Positions 26,696 to 39,689 of a DNA stretch of 64,000 nucleotides are shown piece after piece (the first letter of the stretch is position 1; each line of letters opens with the position of its first letter). Under the pieces are notes generated by a model. It made no database searches. It was given only the letters and a program-made list of their open reading frames with translations, and was not told the origin of the DNA. The DNA comes from Rallus limicola (taxonomy: Eukaryota; Chordata; Aves; Gruiformes; Rallidae), in contig JAKCOZ010000020.1 of NCBI GenBank assembly GCA_022605955.1, positions 10,467,001 through 10,531,000 of the forward strand. The letters are read 5' to 3'. A program made the translations under genes and the position numbers.

Positions 26696-29437
26696 TTTAG
26701 AAGCTGCTGTTGTATGAAAATCTTACATCTCACCCACTTGTGTGAGTTGTTGGCCATGAGCACCCAGTCATGTGCTATTACACACAGTGTGAGTGGTCAG
26801 ACAGCCCAGCTCAGCAGCTGCGGAGCAGGCTTACTGCTTATCACAAGCACAGCACTGTGAGCAAGGGGCTCAGCCATCAGACATGGGATAGATCTTGCCC
26901 AAACTAGGACCTGGCACCAACTTCTAATATAATGTCTCCCCTGATGGAAAACAAAATTATCAGAGGGGATGTCAGTTGTGCCCCAGTGAATTCTCCTTCC
27001 CCTCCAGTGTTACAGGAAAGGCAAGGCACCATCTCCCTCTGAACCTTTACACTATAGGTTGTGGTGAAAACAGGAAGAACACGGGAGATGGTTGCTCATC
27101 CCAGGGAGGATGGAGACAGCTATGCTTGTCATCACCCGAGTCAAAAATTAACTGCGTAACCCCTTACTCCCAGAAATGTGAAGCTTGGTACAGATCCCAG
27201 GGGAAGCTGTATGCTGCAGTATAAATATGGATTTTCCCATGCATAAACAAAGTATTGAGCAAAGTTTCTAAACATCTTGTCCTAACATTTTCGCTGCTCT
27301 GAGGGCTGTTTCTTTGGGAGTTGTTTGTATTCTAGTTATTCTTCTCAGGGCTGAGCAAATGACTGAGTGGAGAGAGGGCTTTTTCATCGTGATCAGCTTG
27401 GGCTGTGATTTTGACTGACTTCACAGACTGAGGGATAAGATAGTTGCTACTTACAGACACATCCGATCTCTCATTGCCAAGAAGACATGCTGCCATTCTG
27501 ATAAGGACAAGTAACGCCAAGTTATTTCTCCATTCACAGCACAAATCTGTGTTTTGCAAGTGGTTTGCCAGATTGTGATATAAATCAATGTAGCCTCTTT
27601 ACTAATCCCTAGTTGAGGGCCATTTAATTTAAACTTGGTGTCTGTGTAGCCGAGGCTGAGGTGAGTGGATGGTTTCTTTGCACTTCTGAAGATTTGCTAC
27701 AAGCATCATGTGAGATGGCTGTTTCACCGCTGGGTGAGAAATCCTAAGCATACACAGTAGGTTTTGTAGAGTATTAAGGCATTCTTTGACTGAAAAGTAA
27801 TGAGAGAGGGACTATTATCTATTAATGATTATTGTATATGCAAAGTTTGTGGGCCAAGTTCAGTTAAATTCAGTAAAATATATGCAATGAAAATGAACAA
27901 TCAGCAGCAATCTGAAACTGTGAAGGCTTTCTTCATCCCTATAGCACAGCAAGGAATAAGAAGACTGTGTAATTTCAACTCTGGCATATATAGAAATGGA
28001 AAACTCTCTGCTGCCCATACTGCAAGCAGGTAGATGCAGTTTACCTGCATTTGTCCTTGATTACACACTGCTTTCTCCTCTGCCTATAGACCTCAGCATA
28101 AATGTTTGGCTACGAGAGTCATGTTCAGACACTGACAAAATGCTTTGTGTCACGCAGAGGGCACCCCTACTAAATACAAAAGGTTGTGATACAAGTCTAA
28201 TGAATGCTAACAGGAGATTCGTTAATCTGTACCAAGAGTGTGAGCGATAAATAACAGAGGGACAGGGAGCTGAGCTGAGCAAAAAGGTGCCCACTCACTG
28301 CTGCAGATTCTCTCATGCTGTATCATCATCTTTGGGGATGCAAGCATGAGAGTAACGGTGTAGATCCTTTGTGGAAAGGCTCTGTATTTCCTTGCCTACT
28401 CAGTCTGGGAAAAATCTCTGTGATTCAGAAGCTGTGTTGGCTGGTCAGCAGCATGTTGCAGCCCTTCAGGTTGCAGGCCTCAAGAAATTGGACTTTCCAA
28501 ATCTTTCTAGATCTAACTGAATCAGAAACTTAGCCTGAAAAAAGTATTTTGTGGTGGTTGAATTAACAGTAGAACAACAAAGCCAACAAAAAACAAACAG
28601 ATCAAGAGAAGGGAAATCATCCCTATCATTACAGAAACTCTGCACAACCCACAACTCTTCATGTCCCAAAATCCAGTTGCAACTGGGCACCCTCCATATC
28701 CTAAATATTGTGTTGCTTCAACATCCCCAATGGTCAGCCAGTGCCATATTCATATGAGAGTCTTGTCTTGGGCAGAGGTTTTTGTGAGGCTCGTTTTTCT
28801 TGCTGAGGGACGAGTCTCTGCTAGCGCTGCAGGGAGCATCTCTCCTGCGACTTGTATAAGCTGACATAAACTTGGTGCAAACTCTAACTGCTTCAGATGT
28901 GCATTGCCAGTGTGATGATACAAAGCCATAGTTCAATAAGCCCAACCAGCTTCTTTTGGTGTCCTGCCTGCTCTGGTGCATCCCTAGAGCCAATCGGAAC
29001 CTGGCCAACAGAAACAGTCCATCCAGCAATATTCTGACTGATGGAAAGCAAACACATTATGAAAATGCCTCAGTATTGAAGAAGCAGGGCAATAATTTCC
29101 AATTCAGAGCGTCTTGGAAAGTAATACTGCAACTTTTTCATTGAAAAATTTTTCTTTGTTTTCAATCCCTGTGCTTACACAGTATGTATGTGCATATAAT
29201 GCATGGCGTACAAAAGAGTTGTCCCTTTTCAAGGACAGATTTTTTTCCTTGTTGAAACACAACTTTTCAGCTGCCTCAAGTATTTTAACTTGTGGCAAAT
29301 ATATTTCTTTAAAAATCCTAGAGCAGAAGATGAAAATGTGGCAGTTTCATGTAAAACAGAAAATCTGATTTCAGCTCAGCTTGGCAGACAGCACTGCCCA
29401 TGTATCTGTAGCTTCAGAAGGTATCTTCATATGAAAT
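26696..29437. other. Non-coding DNA, no gene seen
   Basis: Frames are short (100 codons or fewer) and heavily overlapping on opposite strands (for example 28718-29029 against 28661-28864), as expected by chance. A GAG|GTGAGT donor-like word occurs at 27661 without a clear upstream acceptor. No repeats beyond single-base runs were recognised. Confidence 0.6.
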
Positions 29438-29498
29438 CTGGTCTGGTGGATGACTTTTAAGGTCCTTTCCAACCCAAACCATTCCCTGATTCTATGAA
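29438..29498 (+). mobile_element. Short CR1 LINE 3' end
   Basis: The sequence CTGGTGGATGACTTTTAAGG is followed by TCCTTTCCAACCCAAACCAT and then CCCTGATTCTATGAAA. This is the CR1 3' terminal motif with one and a half terminal octamers. Only about 60 bp survives, which is an extreme 5' truncation. It is inserted in sense orientation. Confidence 0.93.
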
Positions 29499-30809
29499 AA
29501 ATACTAATGAAAAAGTGATGTTGTTGCTTTCCTACCTCTAAAGATCTGAGTCTCTGGATACAGGTGCATTGACTACTTTGAATTTCAGACCTCATGGATA
29601 AATGCATAATAAGGGTTTTCCTGGGATTCCTGGAATTCCTGGAAGTTTTCAGCTCATTGGGGGCATATGCATGTTCCTTGTGCTCCCCTCCTTTTCTTTG
29701 CCTGTATTTACTAGGCTTGGTGAGAAAAGCAGAGCTACTTTGTAAGGATTCCATTAAAAATCAGGGGAGGGGAAAAAACTCTTCAGGGACTAGTTGTGGG
29801 CATGTAGAGGGAGGAAGGGATTTTTAACGGGATTTAATGGAGCTGGGAGCTGGGTTATTTAAGACTGGTGCAAAGATCCTTTGTATTGACAGCTCACTGT
29901 ATGAGCCATAAACTCTTCACTCTGTGCATGTAAAAGATGAAAGAACCAATTATTTATTGAGGCATTAAACACCCAGGGGACAAAGATGCCTGTCTGGCAA
30001 TAGTAAACATATTGACTGAAACCTATTTGAATTTCAAATTGCCAAATGTCCCAATTTTTTAAAAGCTTCCTATGATAACCAAGGTCTGGAAAGTCAATTG
30101 ATACTTAATTCTCCTGGATACCTCATGGGGGGAAAGTACATGAATCCGGACAAATTCAATTATTTAATTTTAATGAAAAAATAGATAGCTGCTTTATAAT
30201 TTCCTTATAGAGTATTATACAGGAATTCAGCTCCTTTTTCTAAGATGTTATCCTAGGATATGAGACAATAGAGGTCTGCCAAACAGGGCTTGCCAGGAGG
30301 TTTACATCCAAGGATTTTCTGCTTCCTCTTGTCCCTAGATCTTCCATTTTCCTCCACCTGGGATTAGGTCCTTTAGACATGTTAGTCAAGCGCATACTAG
30401 TGTTTTCCCTCTGTCCACAGGCAGTGCAGATGGTCCTTACAAAGCACGAGGCAGGGGATCTGCCACAGGGTGCTGCACATCCGCACACTGCGGAAGGACA
30501 TTTACTGTCTCATCTATTAGAAAGACTCTGGCAGAGGAAATCAGCCACAGGTCAGTGTTACTGCTATCAGCATCCTGCTGGTAAGATATCTTGTGACTAC
30601 TGCGAGGACACCGTGAGTCCTGAGAGTAACTGGGTGGGAAAAAAAAGCCACTCTGCTCTGGACAGTATGCTCCTTCTGACCAGCGTGGGGTGCTTGAACT
30701 CCCCCCACTGTCGGATGTTCACATGCTCTTGAGCCAAGCCAGGGACTTGCCATGGTCTCAGGACCAGTCAGCTGTTTTCCATGTTTCCCTGATGTGCACT
30801 GCTCTCACC

Positions 30810-31620
30810 ACATTAATTAGTAGAAGGGTTCTTATGATTAATGCCATTACTCTGAATACCAATTGAATTAATTATTTCCTCTGTGTCGGACAGCATTGCC
30901 CGAACTGTTGACTCCACAAAAAACCCCATGGAAACAATTAGTGCAGTGTAATCGTGGGTATTTATTACTGAATTAATTTTCCTTTTGTTTCTACTGTAAT
31001 GTTATATGCAGAGCAAAGGTACACAGCAGCAGCAGGGTTTTTATCAAAACCTCAGAGGAGTTTATCCTCCCCTTTTTATACTCTGCACACACAGAGCAAG
31101 CATCCATAATCGTAACAGTTGGCTGCGCGTGTACTGTCGGGCAGGAGAGACACCTACTACTGTATAGCTGTCCTTGACCTTGGCATAATAAGGCTTTTAT
31201 CAGATACAGTCAACAAGAATACCACTTAGGGCTTCTGTCTGGGTAAAACTGGTATTTGTTGTTGCTTTTGTTCTAATAGATCCTCATTAAAGGAGGATGA
31301 GCTGCCGCACATCAGCTGCATCCAGCTGATTGTGAAAGAGATTTCACATCTCCGCCTTTGTCTGGGGTGGTTTCTGTTGGGATTCCCATCATGCAGTCAT
31401 TTTTCTGAATTCCATTTTCTCTCTGTCTTGGTGTACAGTCATAAATGAAGGCAAGCATTTATCACCACCGCAGCTTTAAATATCAAACGCTTGATGAATT
31501 TACTCTCAGCTGGCCGGAAGCAATACTGTGATTGCAGCATTTTATAATCATCAAGGCTTGTTTCTCTAAGCTGGGTTAATTTGCATGAGCAATGTGTTAT
31601 TAGCAAAGTTGCTGGTAACT
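30810..31620. promoter_or_regulatory. Candidate conserved non-coding element cluster
   Basis: About 800 bp of repeat-free sequence shows unusually high density of regulatory words. These include CATTAATTAG, GAATTAATTATTT, AACAATTAG, TTGACCTTGG (a nuclear-receptor half-site of the ERR/SF-1 type), TTTATCACCACCGC, and the inverse octamer ATTTGCAT at 31579-31586 within GTTAATTTGCATGAG. Three small CpG-bearing words are retained. No reading frame spans it. By texture it is the strongest enhancer candidate in the window, but this is an inference. Confidence 0.3.
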
Positions 31621-32817
31621 AGCACGTACAGGCATATTGTGGAAGAAGACTCGTGCTGTCTGTGCTTTCCCTGGGGAAACTTGGCTTTGTGTGATGTTTT
31701 GAAGGGATGGGTGAAGAATTGGATCTGAGGGCAAAGGTTTAGAACAGATGCAAGGAATCTGACCCCGTATCAGATAGATCCTGCAGAGCCAGGCTAGATC
31801 TCTGGGGATAAAGGGTGTTCCTGTTTCCACCAGCACTGATCTCCAGCTGTGGACTCACAGTACAGTAAATCCAGCACTGGGTTTGTAATGTTAGGTCAGA
31901 AATATAGAGAGAGAAACATCTTTTTTTTATAAACTCAACCCATCATTCAGATAATTCTTGGTGAGTTAATAGTGTACCCGCAATTCAGGTATCGCCTGTC
32001 CTCTTTTATGCAGCCAGAATAAAGCTGGCTGATGCTCTATATTGGACTAAATCAACAGGATTAAACTCCATGCTCACCCCTCTCTAAACCTAGTATTTAC
32101 ACCTAGGTGGGCTGGTAGCATGTGGGTCTGGAAGGATGACTGGGCTAGCACTTGTTCTGACTCTTTTGGACCACTTCTTTATGAGATGGTGGCTGTGGAT
32201 GGATCTTTGTGTTTGTGGCAGGAACTTCAGCCAATTCCTTTCTGTGAAGGTTCTTAACTGCCTCTGACAACTATTTCAAGTGGAAGGCAGCGTTTACACT
32301 TCCCAGCCTCAATGAGGTTTCTCCAGCTCATTGTGGTATTTATTGCTGTATTAATTGCTCATGTACAAAAGCCTGTGGTGTTGTGCAAAATGCTAATAGC
32401 AGATCCTAATGACTGGGCACCTCCCTCTTCTTCTCCAGTCTGTGCTGTATTGATGTTTTCATTAAACTGTTCAAACAGTAAGGCTGGATGCACATACCAA
32501 AATGTTTCCTTTTCATTGGAGACAAAGACAGACCCTAAAAGAAATTGGTGGTTAGAGGATGCCAGACAACTAGCTCTGAAGGATGAACAAAAGCACTCTG
32601 AAACAATCACACAAGGGCTGACAGTCAGGAGGGGTAGCAGAGAGGCTCTGCCTGCAACAGAGCTTGCAGGGGCGGCTGGAGATAGGATGTTAAAAGACAA
32701 TTCTTGCTTTTTTGACAAACTTGTCTGAAAATGTGTCCTGATCTCATAGGGATACTGAGGCATTCACCTGGGAGTAGTGGGGCATACTGAGTTTGGGGGA
32801 AAGCACACATGGGAAAA

Positions 32818-32842
32818 TTTTTTTTTTTTTTTTTTTTTTTTT
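32818..32842. repeat. T25 homopolymer
   Basis: This is the longest single-base run in the window, 25 uninterrupted T. If it were the poly(A) tail of a minus-strand retrocopy, the body would lie to its right. The adjoining complement has no AATAAA and no coding similarity that I can see. It is therefore best read as a simple homopolymer, probably length-variable. Confidence 0.93.
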
Positions 32843-34899
32843 AGTTATGTATGTGTAATTGTAAAGGAAACTAGCTCACTGATACTGAAGTATATTCCTT
32901 AGGAGAGTCCTCTCATTGTCTCAGGAGAGAGGGAGATGCTGAACAACAAGTGTGACAACTATAATTTCCAAGAAATTCTTCCGAGAGGAAGGTAAAAGGA
33001 AATCATCTGGACAGACCTTGGGTAACAGCTTTGGTGGCATCCTTTCAAGCTAATGGGTCATCCCATTTTCTTTCAGGCTCTTCTAGACTTTCTGAAATGA
33101 TTCACAAGTCCTGTTTTGCAACATCCACTTCTCAGGGGATCTTAAATAATTCTGAAAAGGGAAAAAGGCTCTAGGAGAGGGAAGAGTGGGGTCAGAGATC
33201 AAAAACTCTCAGATGACAGGGTAGAGTAATATGGAAAGACATTTAGCACGTTCATCTGAGACAGGAGAGATTTTCCACAGCCTGGAACAGCAATGTCTGA
33301 GTTGTCTTTACTCCAATACCTCACATGTGGCTTCCTGATAACCATAGGTGCTACTTCTTGAGATGGAGGAACCCACAAGAGGCTGGTAAGACCCTGACAT
33401 GGTCATAGCTGATCCTACAAAGACTTTCAGCTTGTGTCTGGTTGCAAGTGGCAGAATTTTGTGATTCCCCATGGAAAAAGCTGATAGCTCAAGACCTGAA
33501 CGAGGCAGGCAAGTGGGGAATGGAGATTTAAAGATGTAGTTGGAGTCAGAAGTACTATCAACCTCGTTATCTGTGACAATGAGAAGAGCTTATGCCAATC
33601 ATGGATCTGCTGACAATAGAGCAAAACCATTTCACTTCTTCAGAGGCATTGAACACCACTGAGAACAAAGCCAAGCCTTCCAGTGAGATGTAGAGAACTG
33701 GCTGCAGCTTCTAAAAGTCCAAGGCTGCTAAAGCTTCAAATTGCAAAAGTAAAATAAAGCTATTTTAGGTCAGTTTTAGTGGTTCCTAAAATGCATTAAT
33801 TATATTTTTTTTCTTATGCCAGGTCTGCGCATTTTGAGATCTCTTGCAAAAGGAAATGAGCTGTATCAGTGGAAAGATGTGAAAAATAGTGCTGTTGAAC
33901 ACCAATTTACTTCTAGAGTCTTCCAACTTGAGTGACAACGTGCTGGATGTACAAGTTTTTATTCAAATTTACTTGGAACAACCTGCATAACTTGCAATGC
34001 CTCCTTCCAAAACTTAGAGTATTCTCACAACTTCACCCCACATCTATCTTCTCTTTCTCCTTCCAGGTATGCATAAACATTTCTCTATGTATTTGTATGC
34101 ACATGACTTCATCCTTGGTTAACGCTGCCTTTTAAGAAATACCACAGTTCCTTCATCTCTCAAACTGAGGGCTCCATCATCCCAGTTTTTACTCCCTGTG
34201 AGAGCTCTGGGGATGGTGCATGAAAAAGGCATAATAACTCTTCGTTCTTCATGCTTTTCTTCTCACCTTATGAATTTTGTCAGATATTAGCTCAGATGTG
34301 TCTCCTTTATTGAATTCATAAATTACATTCAACCTTTATTTGTCTGTTCATCCCATCACCCTCTATTTTGTTGCTCCTTTGAGAAGAATCTATCATTAAT
34401 CTGAATTTATGAATGATCAGTTCATAATGCTAACTGGATACTCTGGCTGTTCATGCATTTAGCTGTTTTCTGCAGTTTGATCTTGAGCTAGTGATCACAA
34501 GTTGCTTATTTTTTCAAGAGGAATATCTGGAGATGTTTCTTTAGCAGCTCATTAGGGATCCATATTACAAATCCACCTCACTGGCTGCATGGAACTCTAC
34601 CACCTGATGGATGAGCATGAGTAATGACTTGTCATTTCATAGAGATTTTCAACAGAGGTTTCAAAGCCCCTCACAATGGAACCGTCATTATCTCCATATA
34701 TGAAAAGAGAAATCAAGGCACAAAGCTACTCAGGAGTTGAAAAAAAAAACAAAAACCCTTCCAAGCCTCCCAACACTTTCCTTTAGTTCTTTGTCAACTA
34801 TCTTCACTATTGACCTTAACCTGTGTCTTCCTCTTATTCCACCTTTCTCTCTTCAGTCTAGGGGAGACATCAAGGAGGGGGCAGTGACATCATATCTTC

Positions 34900-35340
34900 T
34901 CAATCAGAGTCATAAAATTCTTAGCAGACCTAACACTATTAAATATCAGAGGTTTTTTAATTCTTATTATGAGTTTAGGTTAGAGCTCTGCAGAAATAAT
35001 TGGTTAAGTTTCAATTTACACTCAGAATGATAACTGACATGGTAGTAAATGTGTTCATTGATATTTAATTTGGTGTGGCTAATTTCCTCAATGCCAGCTA
35101 AATGCCTGGGTATTTCTTATCGCCTTACTGTATTATCTGAATCTTGTTGCACAGTTGTTCAGTGCTTATGTAACTATGACTTAATTATATGGCAACTGTA
35201 TTTATACCCTGGTGTGGAAGGATCACTCCTCAGACAGTATCTTCAGATAAACAATAGATAATTGCCATGTTCCTGCTGTAATTAATGCAAATTATAAGAT
35301 TATTTGAATGATCTTGGGTCCAGCCTTGGTAAGGAGCAGC
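34900..35340. promoter_or_regulatory. Candidate enhancer with SOX and POU motifs
   Basis: This repeat-free AT-rich block contains an exact SOX-type word AACAATAG at 35250-35257 and an exact POU octamer ATGCAAAT at 35285-35292 inside TAATTAATGCAAATTA. Further homeodomain cores (TAATTG, TTAATTATAT) lie nearby. SOX plus POU pairing is a known enhancer architecture, but the 28-bp spacing here is longer than the adjacent composite SOX-OCT site. No frame of coding interest crosses it. Confidence 0.3.
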
Positions 35341-35942
35341 TCACTTTTCAAATCATGCCGAGCTCCCACAGTGCCAGCTGAAGGCAGTGCTGTCCAGCAG
35401 TACTGGCTTCCAGCCAGCCAGCCACACAGAAATCACAGCTTTTGCATATGAAAATACTGCCCCTGGGAATGAGGGGATGATACAAGTATAACAACATCTC
35501 CAATTTTGCCCATCGGGGCAAGATTTGCCTTCACTGCCCTGCAGAGCATGACAGGCAACACGCTCTTGCACCGTGTGACCTACTGGAAGCACGTTGGGAG
35601 TCGGGATCTATCAACTTCTTTCTGTTGTGTCAGTCAATCCTTTCTTTCCTTACAGCAGTGGTTTTCCTCTTCCTGCTGCACAGTTCATGATGACAGGGGA
35701 AAAAGGAACTTTTCTCACCTCCGTCCCCCAATGCTCTTCCCTACCAACACAGCCAGCTGAGCGCTGATTCCTGAGCCCCACCTGAGACAAGATGGACAAG
35801 TGCAGGAGGGACCACACTCTGCAGCTTTCTCAGAGCTCTTGCTCTCCAGACAAACAACTCTGACTTTCACAGGTTTGTTACCTGGTGACATCCTGGGGTG
35901 ACAGGTGGTACAAACAGCTTTCGCCAGGATTCAGGCTGTAGG

Positions 35943-35960
35943 TGTGTTGTGTTGTGTTGT
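35943..35960. repeat. (GTGTT)n short microsatellite
   Basis: About three and a half units of GTGTT are present in sequence. The tract is small and has no visible associated function. Confidence 0.8.
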
Positions 35961-37390
35961 ACAGTCTGTGAGCACTAAGAGGGACCAAGATCGCCAGTGG
36001 GCAGCATGGTCCCCGAAACGATGGAGGATGTAATACATGTGGAATCAGAGATGCTGTGGAAAAAAAGCCATGAGTGATCCTTCAAGATGCTTTAATAGTG
36101 TTTGATGGCTGAAGTGAAATGCTCTCATTAGGCCCTCTGGAAGAGGATTTGACATCTTCTGTGCCACCTGTGAGATTAAAAGAAAATGCTGTTGGCTTCT
36201 GTATTGTCTCCTTAAAGGCACAGGGGCTGACAGAAGTGTAATTAAATTACCTGCAGCATTCATCTGTTGTCATAGCAGACCCTGCAATGAATATAACAAT
36301 AATTTCATCTACAGCTTAACTTACTGCAGCTTTGCCTAGAACAGCCAGAAAGAAATTTTCTGTTCCATATCTGGCAGAGAATTCCAAAGTCCCCATTTCA
36401 GTTTCACCAACAGTGAAACTGGGGTAAAATCACAGATTTTGCCTTTGCTGTATTCCTGCAACATCAGGCAGCACCCATTGCCTGACGATGACTTCATGTG
36501 ATTCAGGATGTCAGATGGGATGACTATTTTCTTCTAGCCTTAAAAATCCCAGTCATTGTATCAACTTACATGCAAGTAGTAAAAGCACAATGCAGTGCTT
36601 TTCCCATCTTCATGAAGCCCACCAAGATCTGACTGTGCTGTAGACATATGCCCTTCATTTTTCTGGAGCTGTATTTGGGGTTGGTTGTGTGGAGCACAGT
36701 AAGGACACAGAAGTTCTGGCAATGATGGAGGGCACAGCAGAGTGACTAAAGTTTGCCTTTATTCTTTTTTTTTTTTATTTGCCAAGCAGTATGTTTCAAA
36801 CTGAGATGTTATTGATGGATCCAGGTGGCTCCAAGCATCTCATGACTGTCCTTTAGTAAATGTGGAATGAGGTCCCTGGCTCAGCTCAGTATCCCATAGG
36901 TAAGGGGTACCCATTGCTGTGCTTGGCAGCGAGGCCCAGCACTCTGTCTCTGCAGAAAATCTAAAGGACTGATCAGCCCTGAACACCTGGTTAACGTCTA
37001 ATACCTAAAGGTGGAGCATCCATTAAGTCCAAGAAAGAATAATAGCCTGCTACTAATTTTCATGGCTTTACCCTTCTTTGGGTATGGAGGAGTTTGTCAT
37101 TTATTTGTCACTGTAAGAAATTTCAATGAAACTCACCTGCTGATGCTAAATTTTATTTTATATTTTGCTGCTATTTATTTACTACTTTCTTCTGGAAATG
37201 ACTCTTATTTACCACCATTCTCAACTAAACAGCCACACAATTCAGGAATGTAGGATTAACATTTCAATAGGACAATTAAAAACAAGTCAAGAACAGAAGA
37301 ATATGATAAATGAGACATACAGCATCTGCAAGTAATTTGTGGCTTCACCTGATACACATGGGAAATATCTCCTCCTCTTTGCTTCTATCC

Positions 37391-37405
37391 ATTCCATTCC
37401 ATTCC
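37391..37405. repeat. (ATTCC)3 short tandem repeat
   Basis: Three perfect ATTCC units follow CTATCC. The pentamer resembles satellite-type ATTCC repeats but is far too short to be one. Confidence 0.8.
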
Positions 37406-38766
37406 TGCTTTAGGGAGCTGAGGTTCATCCTACAATGACTTGTTTTTATCTCACATACTCAGGAATTCACAAGTTGAAGAGTGTTTAAATACCATGTGAA
37501 AAAAGAAGCTAACTTGTGCATGGCCAAGACAAGCTGATTTGTAAGCTGAGGCTTCCCCAAGCCTGATATATGGAGCATTCTTCCTTCAGGCATGCTCTGC
37601 TCAGAGCATTGAAGGTTTCCCTCTCTGAAGAACTGTGTGTAATGACCTTCCCAGGCTAAACAGAGCTAAAACGAGCTGTTGTGAGTTGCTTATGTCCCGT
37701 CATTTCACTTTTCTTCATGTGAAGAGACCTAATAATACATCCAATGCACCATTCCTTTCCTGTGATGCTCTCAAATGCTTTACACAGGTGTCTAAACAGT
37801 ATTTATTCCTATTTTACAGATGAGGTAAGAGCAATGGCAGTGACAGAAGAGCATAGCTGAGTCTCCAGCAAGAGTTAGATGTGCCTTTGCCACTCTGGAT
37901 CATACCAAGCAATACCTTCCTAGAGACTGGTGAGTATCAGCTAAATATCAAAGACAATTCTTGCCTCAGGTCGTATGGCTGGATGTGTGTGTCCCTCCCG
38001 TTGGACTCTCCAAGAGGCAGGTAGAAAAGAGTTGTGTTCCTTGAGCTGGGGAGTGTGGAAGAAATGTTGTTCCCAGCCTCTGCTGCTCTCTCACCTCCCA
38101 CTATAAAAGGGCTGAAGTATCTTTCAGAAAGGCACTGAGAGATGGAGAATCTATCATTTTCCTTGATGCTGTGTTCCCTTGTTTTTCCACTGATTTCTGC
38201 CCAGCTTGAAATCTGGGGACCACACAGTTACCTGGCATGGGAACTCACTCTCTCTCCTGCCAAAGAATTTCCTTCAAGTGCAAGCAGGAGAGATAAACAG
38301 GAGCTCTCATCTGTCCCCCATGCCCAGAACTGATCAGTGTCATATACAAAATTTTCTTTTTTTTGGGTTCAGATAAGAGTTGGTTATTGGCCAACTCCAG
38401 TTCCCATTTGGGCCAAATATGGTAAAGTCAGAGCTGTAAATGACTGTGAGTTGCAGCTCACAAGGGCTCGCTCACAGAGAAGCCCTGTGGGGTGGCTCTC
38501 TCAGAACCTGCAGTGCAGAGCACTGAAATTCAGCTTCCTTTACAAGACAACAAAGCTCCTGAGTCAACCAAAGTTCTGCTCCAATTTCCATTGCAGAGGC
38601 TGCAGGGCTGGAAATAAGAAAAAAGCATTGCATGGCTTGGATAACCTACAGACACCTGATTTTCTTGTGGTTTGCACATTACATTGAAAAGACTTTGAAT
38701 TCTCCTTTGGAGGACATTACAGCTCTAACACAATTAATTTTGACTCAAGTAACCTAACCCTGAGAG

Positions 38767-38782
38767 GCAGCAGCAGCAGCAG
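38767..38782. repeat. (GCA)5 trinucleotide repeat
   Basis: Five GCA units are present in a plain non-coding context. Confidence 0.85.
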
Positions 38783-39689
38783 GACTGTTTCATAGCTGGC
38801 AGAAGCTGCTCTTAGTGGCTTTGGTCTCCCTGGCTGCTGCGCATTCCTATCCCATGGGGTTGCAACCTGTGATGCCTTTCAGGAATTTTTTTTGCTGTGT
38901 TGGGGATTGCAAGGAAAGGAAGGAGCCAGCCTTCAACATCTTCTTTCCACTCCTGAGACTGCTTGGCTGTTTGGTTTATAGCCTGTTGGGGAGAGTTGGA
39001 AATGGAGAGTGTGTTTCAGGGTTTAACGAGAGGAGCTGCTGATGAAAACTGAAACCTGAGAAAGGATTGAATGCCACCAGTATTTCTGGTCTGACACAAA
39101 AGCAAGGCTGGTTGTGAAGGAGTAAATTAAAGAAAGACAAGTTTAAAGATCCAACAGTAAATATGCTGAAGGTCATGGGACATAAGAAGTTAATAAACTC
39201 AACTGGGTAATTTAATTCAACACAAAGAATGCATCTGTGTGCACTGAATAGTAGGTAAGAATTTGACATGACGAGATGGGAAGGCTTTGTTATCCTCTTG
39301 TCTTGCCAGGATTTGCTTCAATTATGCCAAAGAATGTTACTTCATTCTTGCCCTAATAACACTGTAGAGGAAATTAAATTACTCATATATAACAAAAGTG
39401 AACTGATTTTGACATCTCTTCTAGGCAAACCTCCCGCTGTATTACCTCCTAAGTGCATTCTCTCTCACTTAAGGTCTCATGCATATGTATGATTATCACT
39501 CATAGTAAATATAAGCACTTAGTGAGAACGCAAATTAACTGTGGGATGTAATGGAGGTTGCCAAGGGCATTTTTTATTGTTGACTGTAACATGAAATCTA
39601 CAATACAGGTACAATAATGAATGGCTCGTGAGGCATGGAGAAATAATACCATCAAAGGATGCTCTGACATCAGAAACCACAATGGCAAA

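Noticed and set aside
37391..37405. ATTCC repeats as satellite DNA
   Set aside because: There are only three units, so it is a short tandem repeat and not a satellite array.
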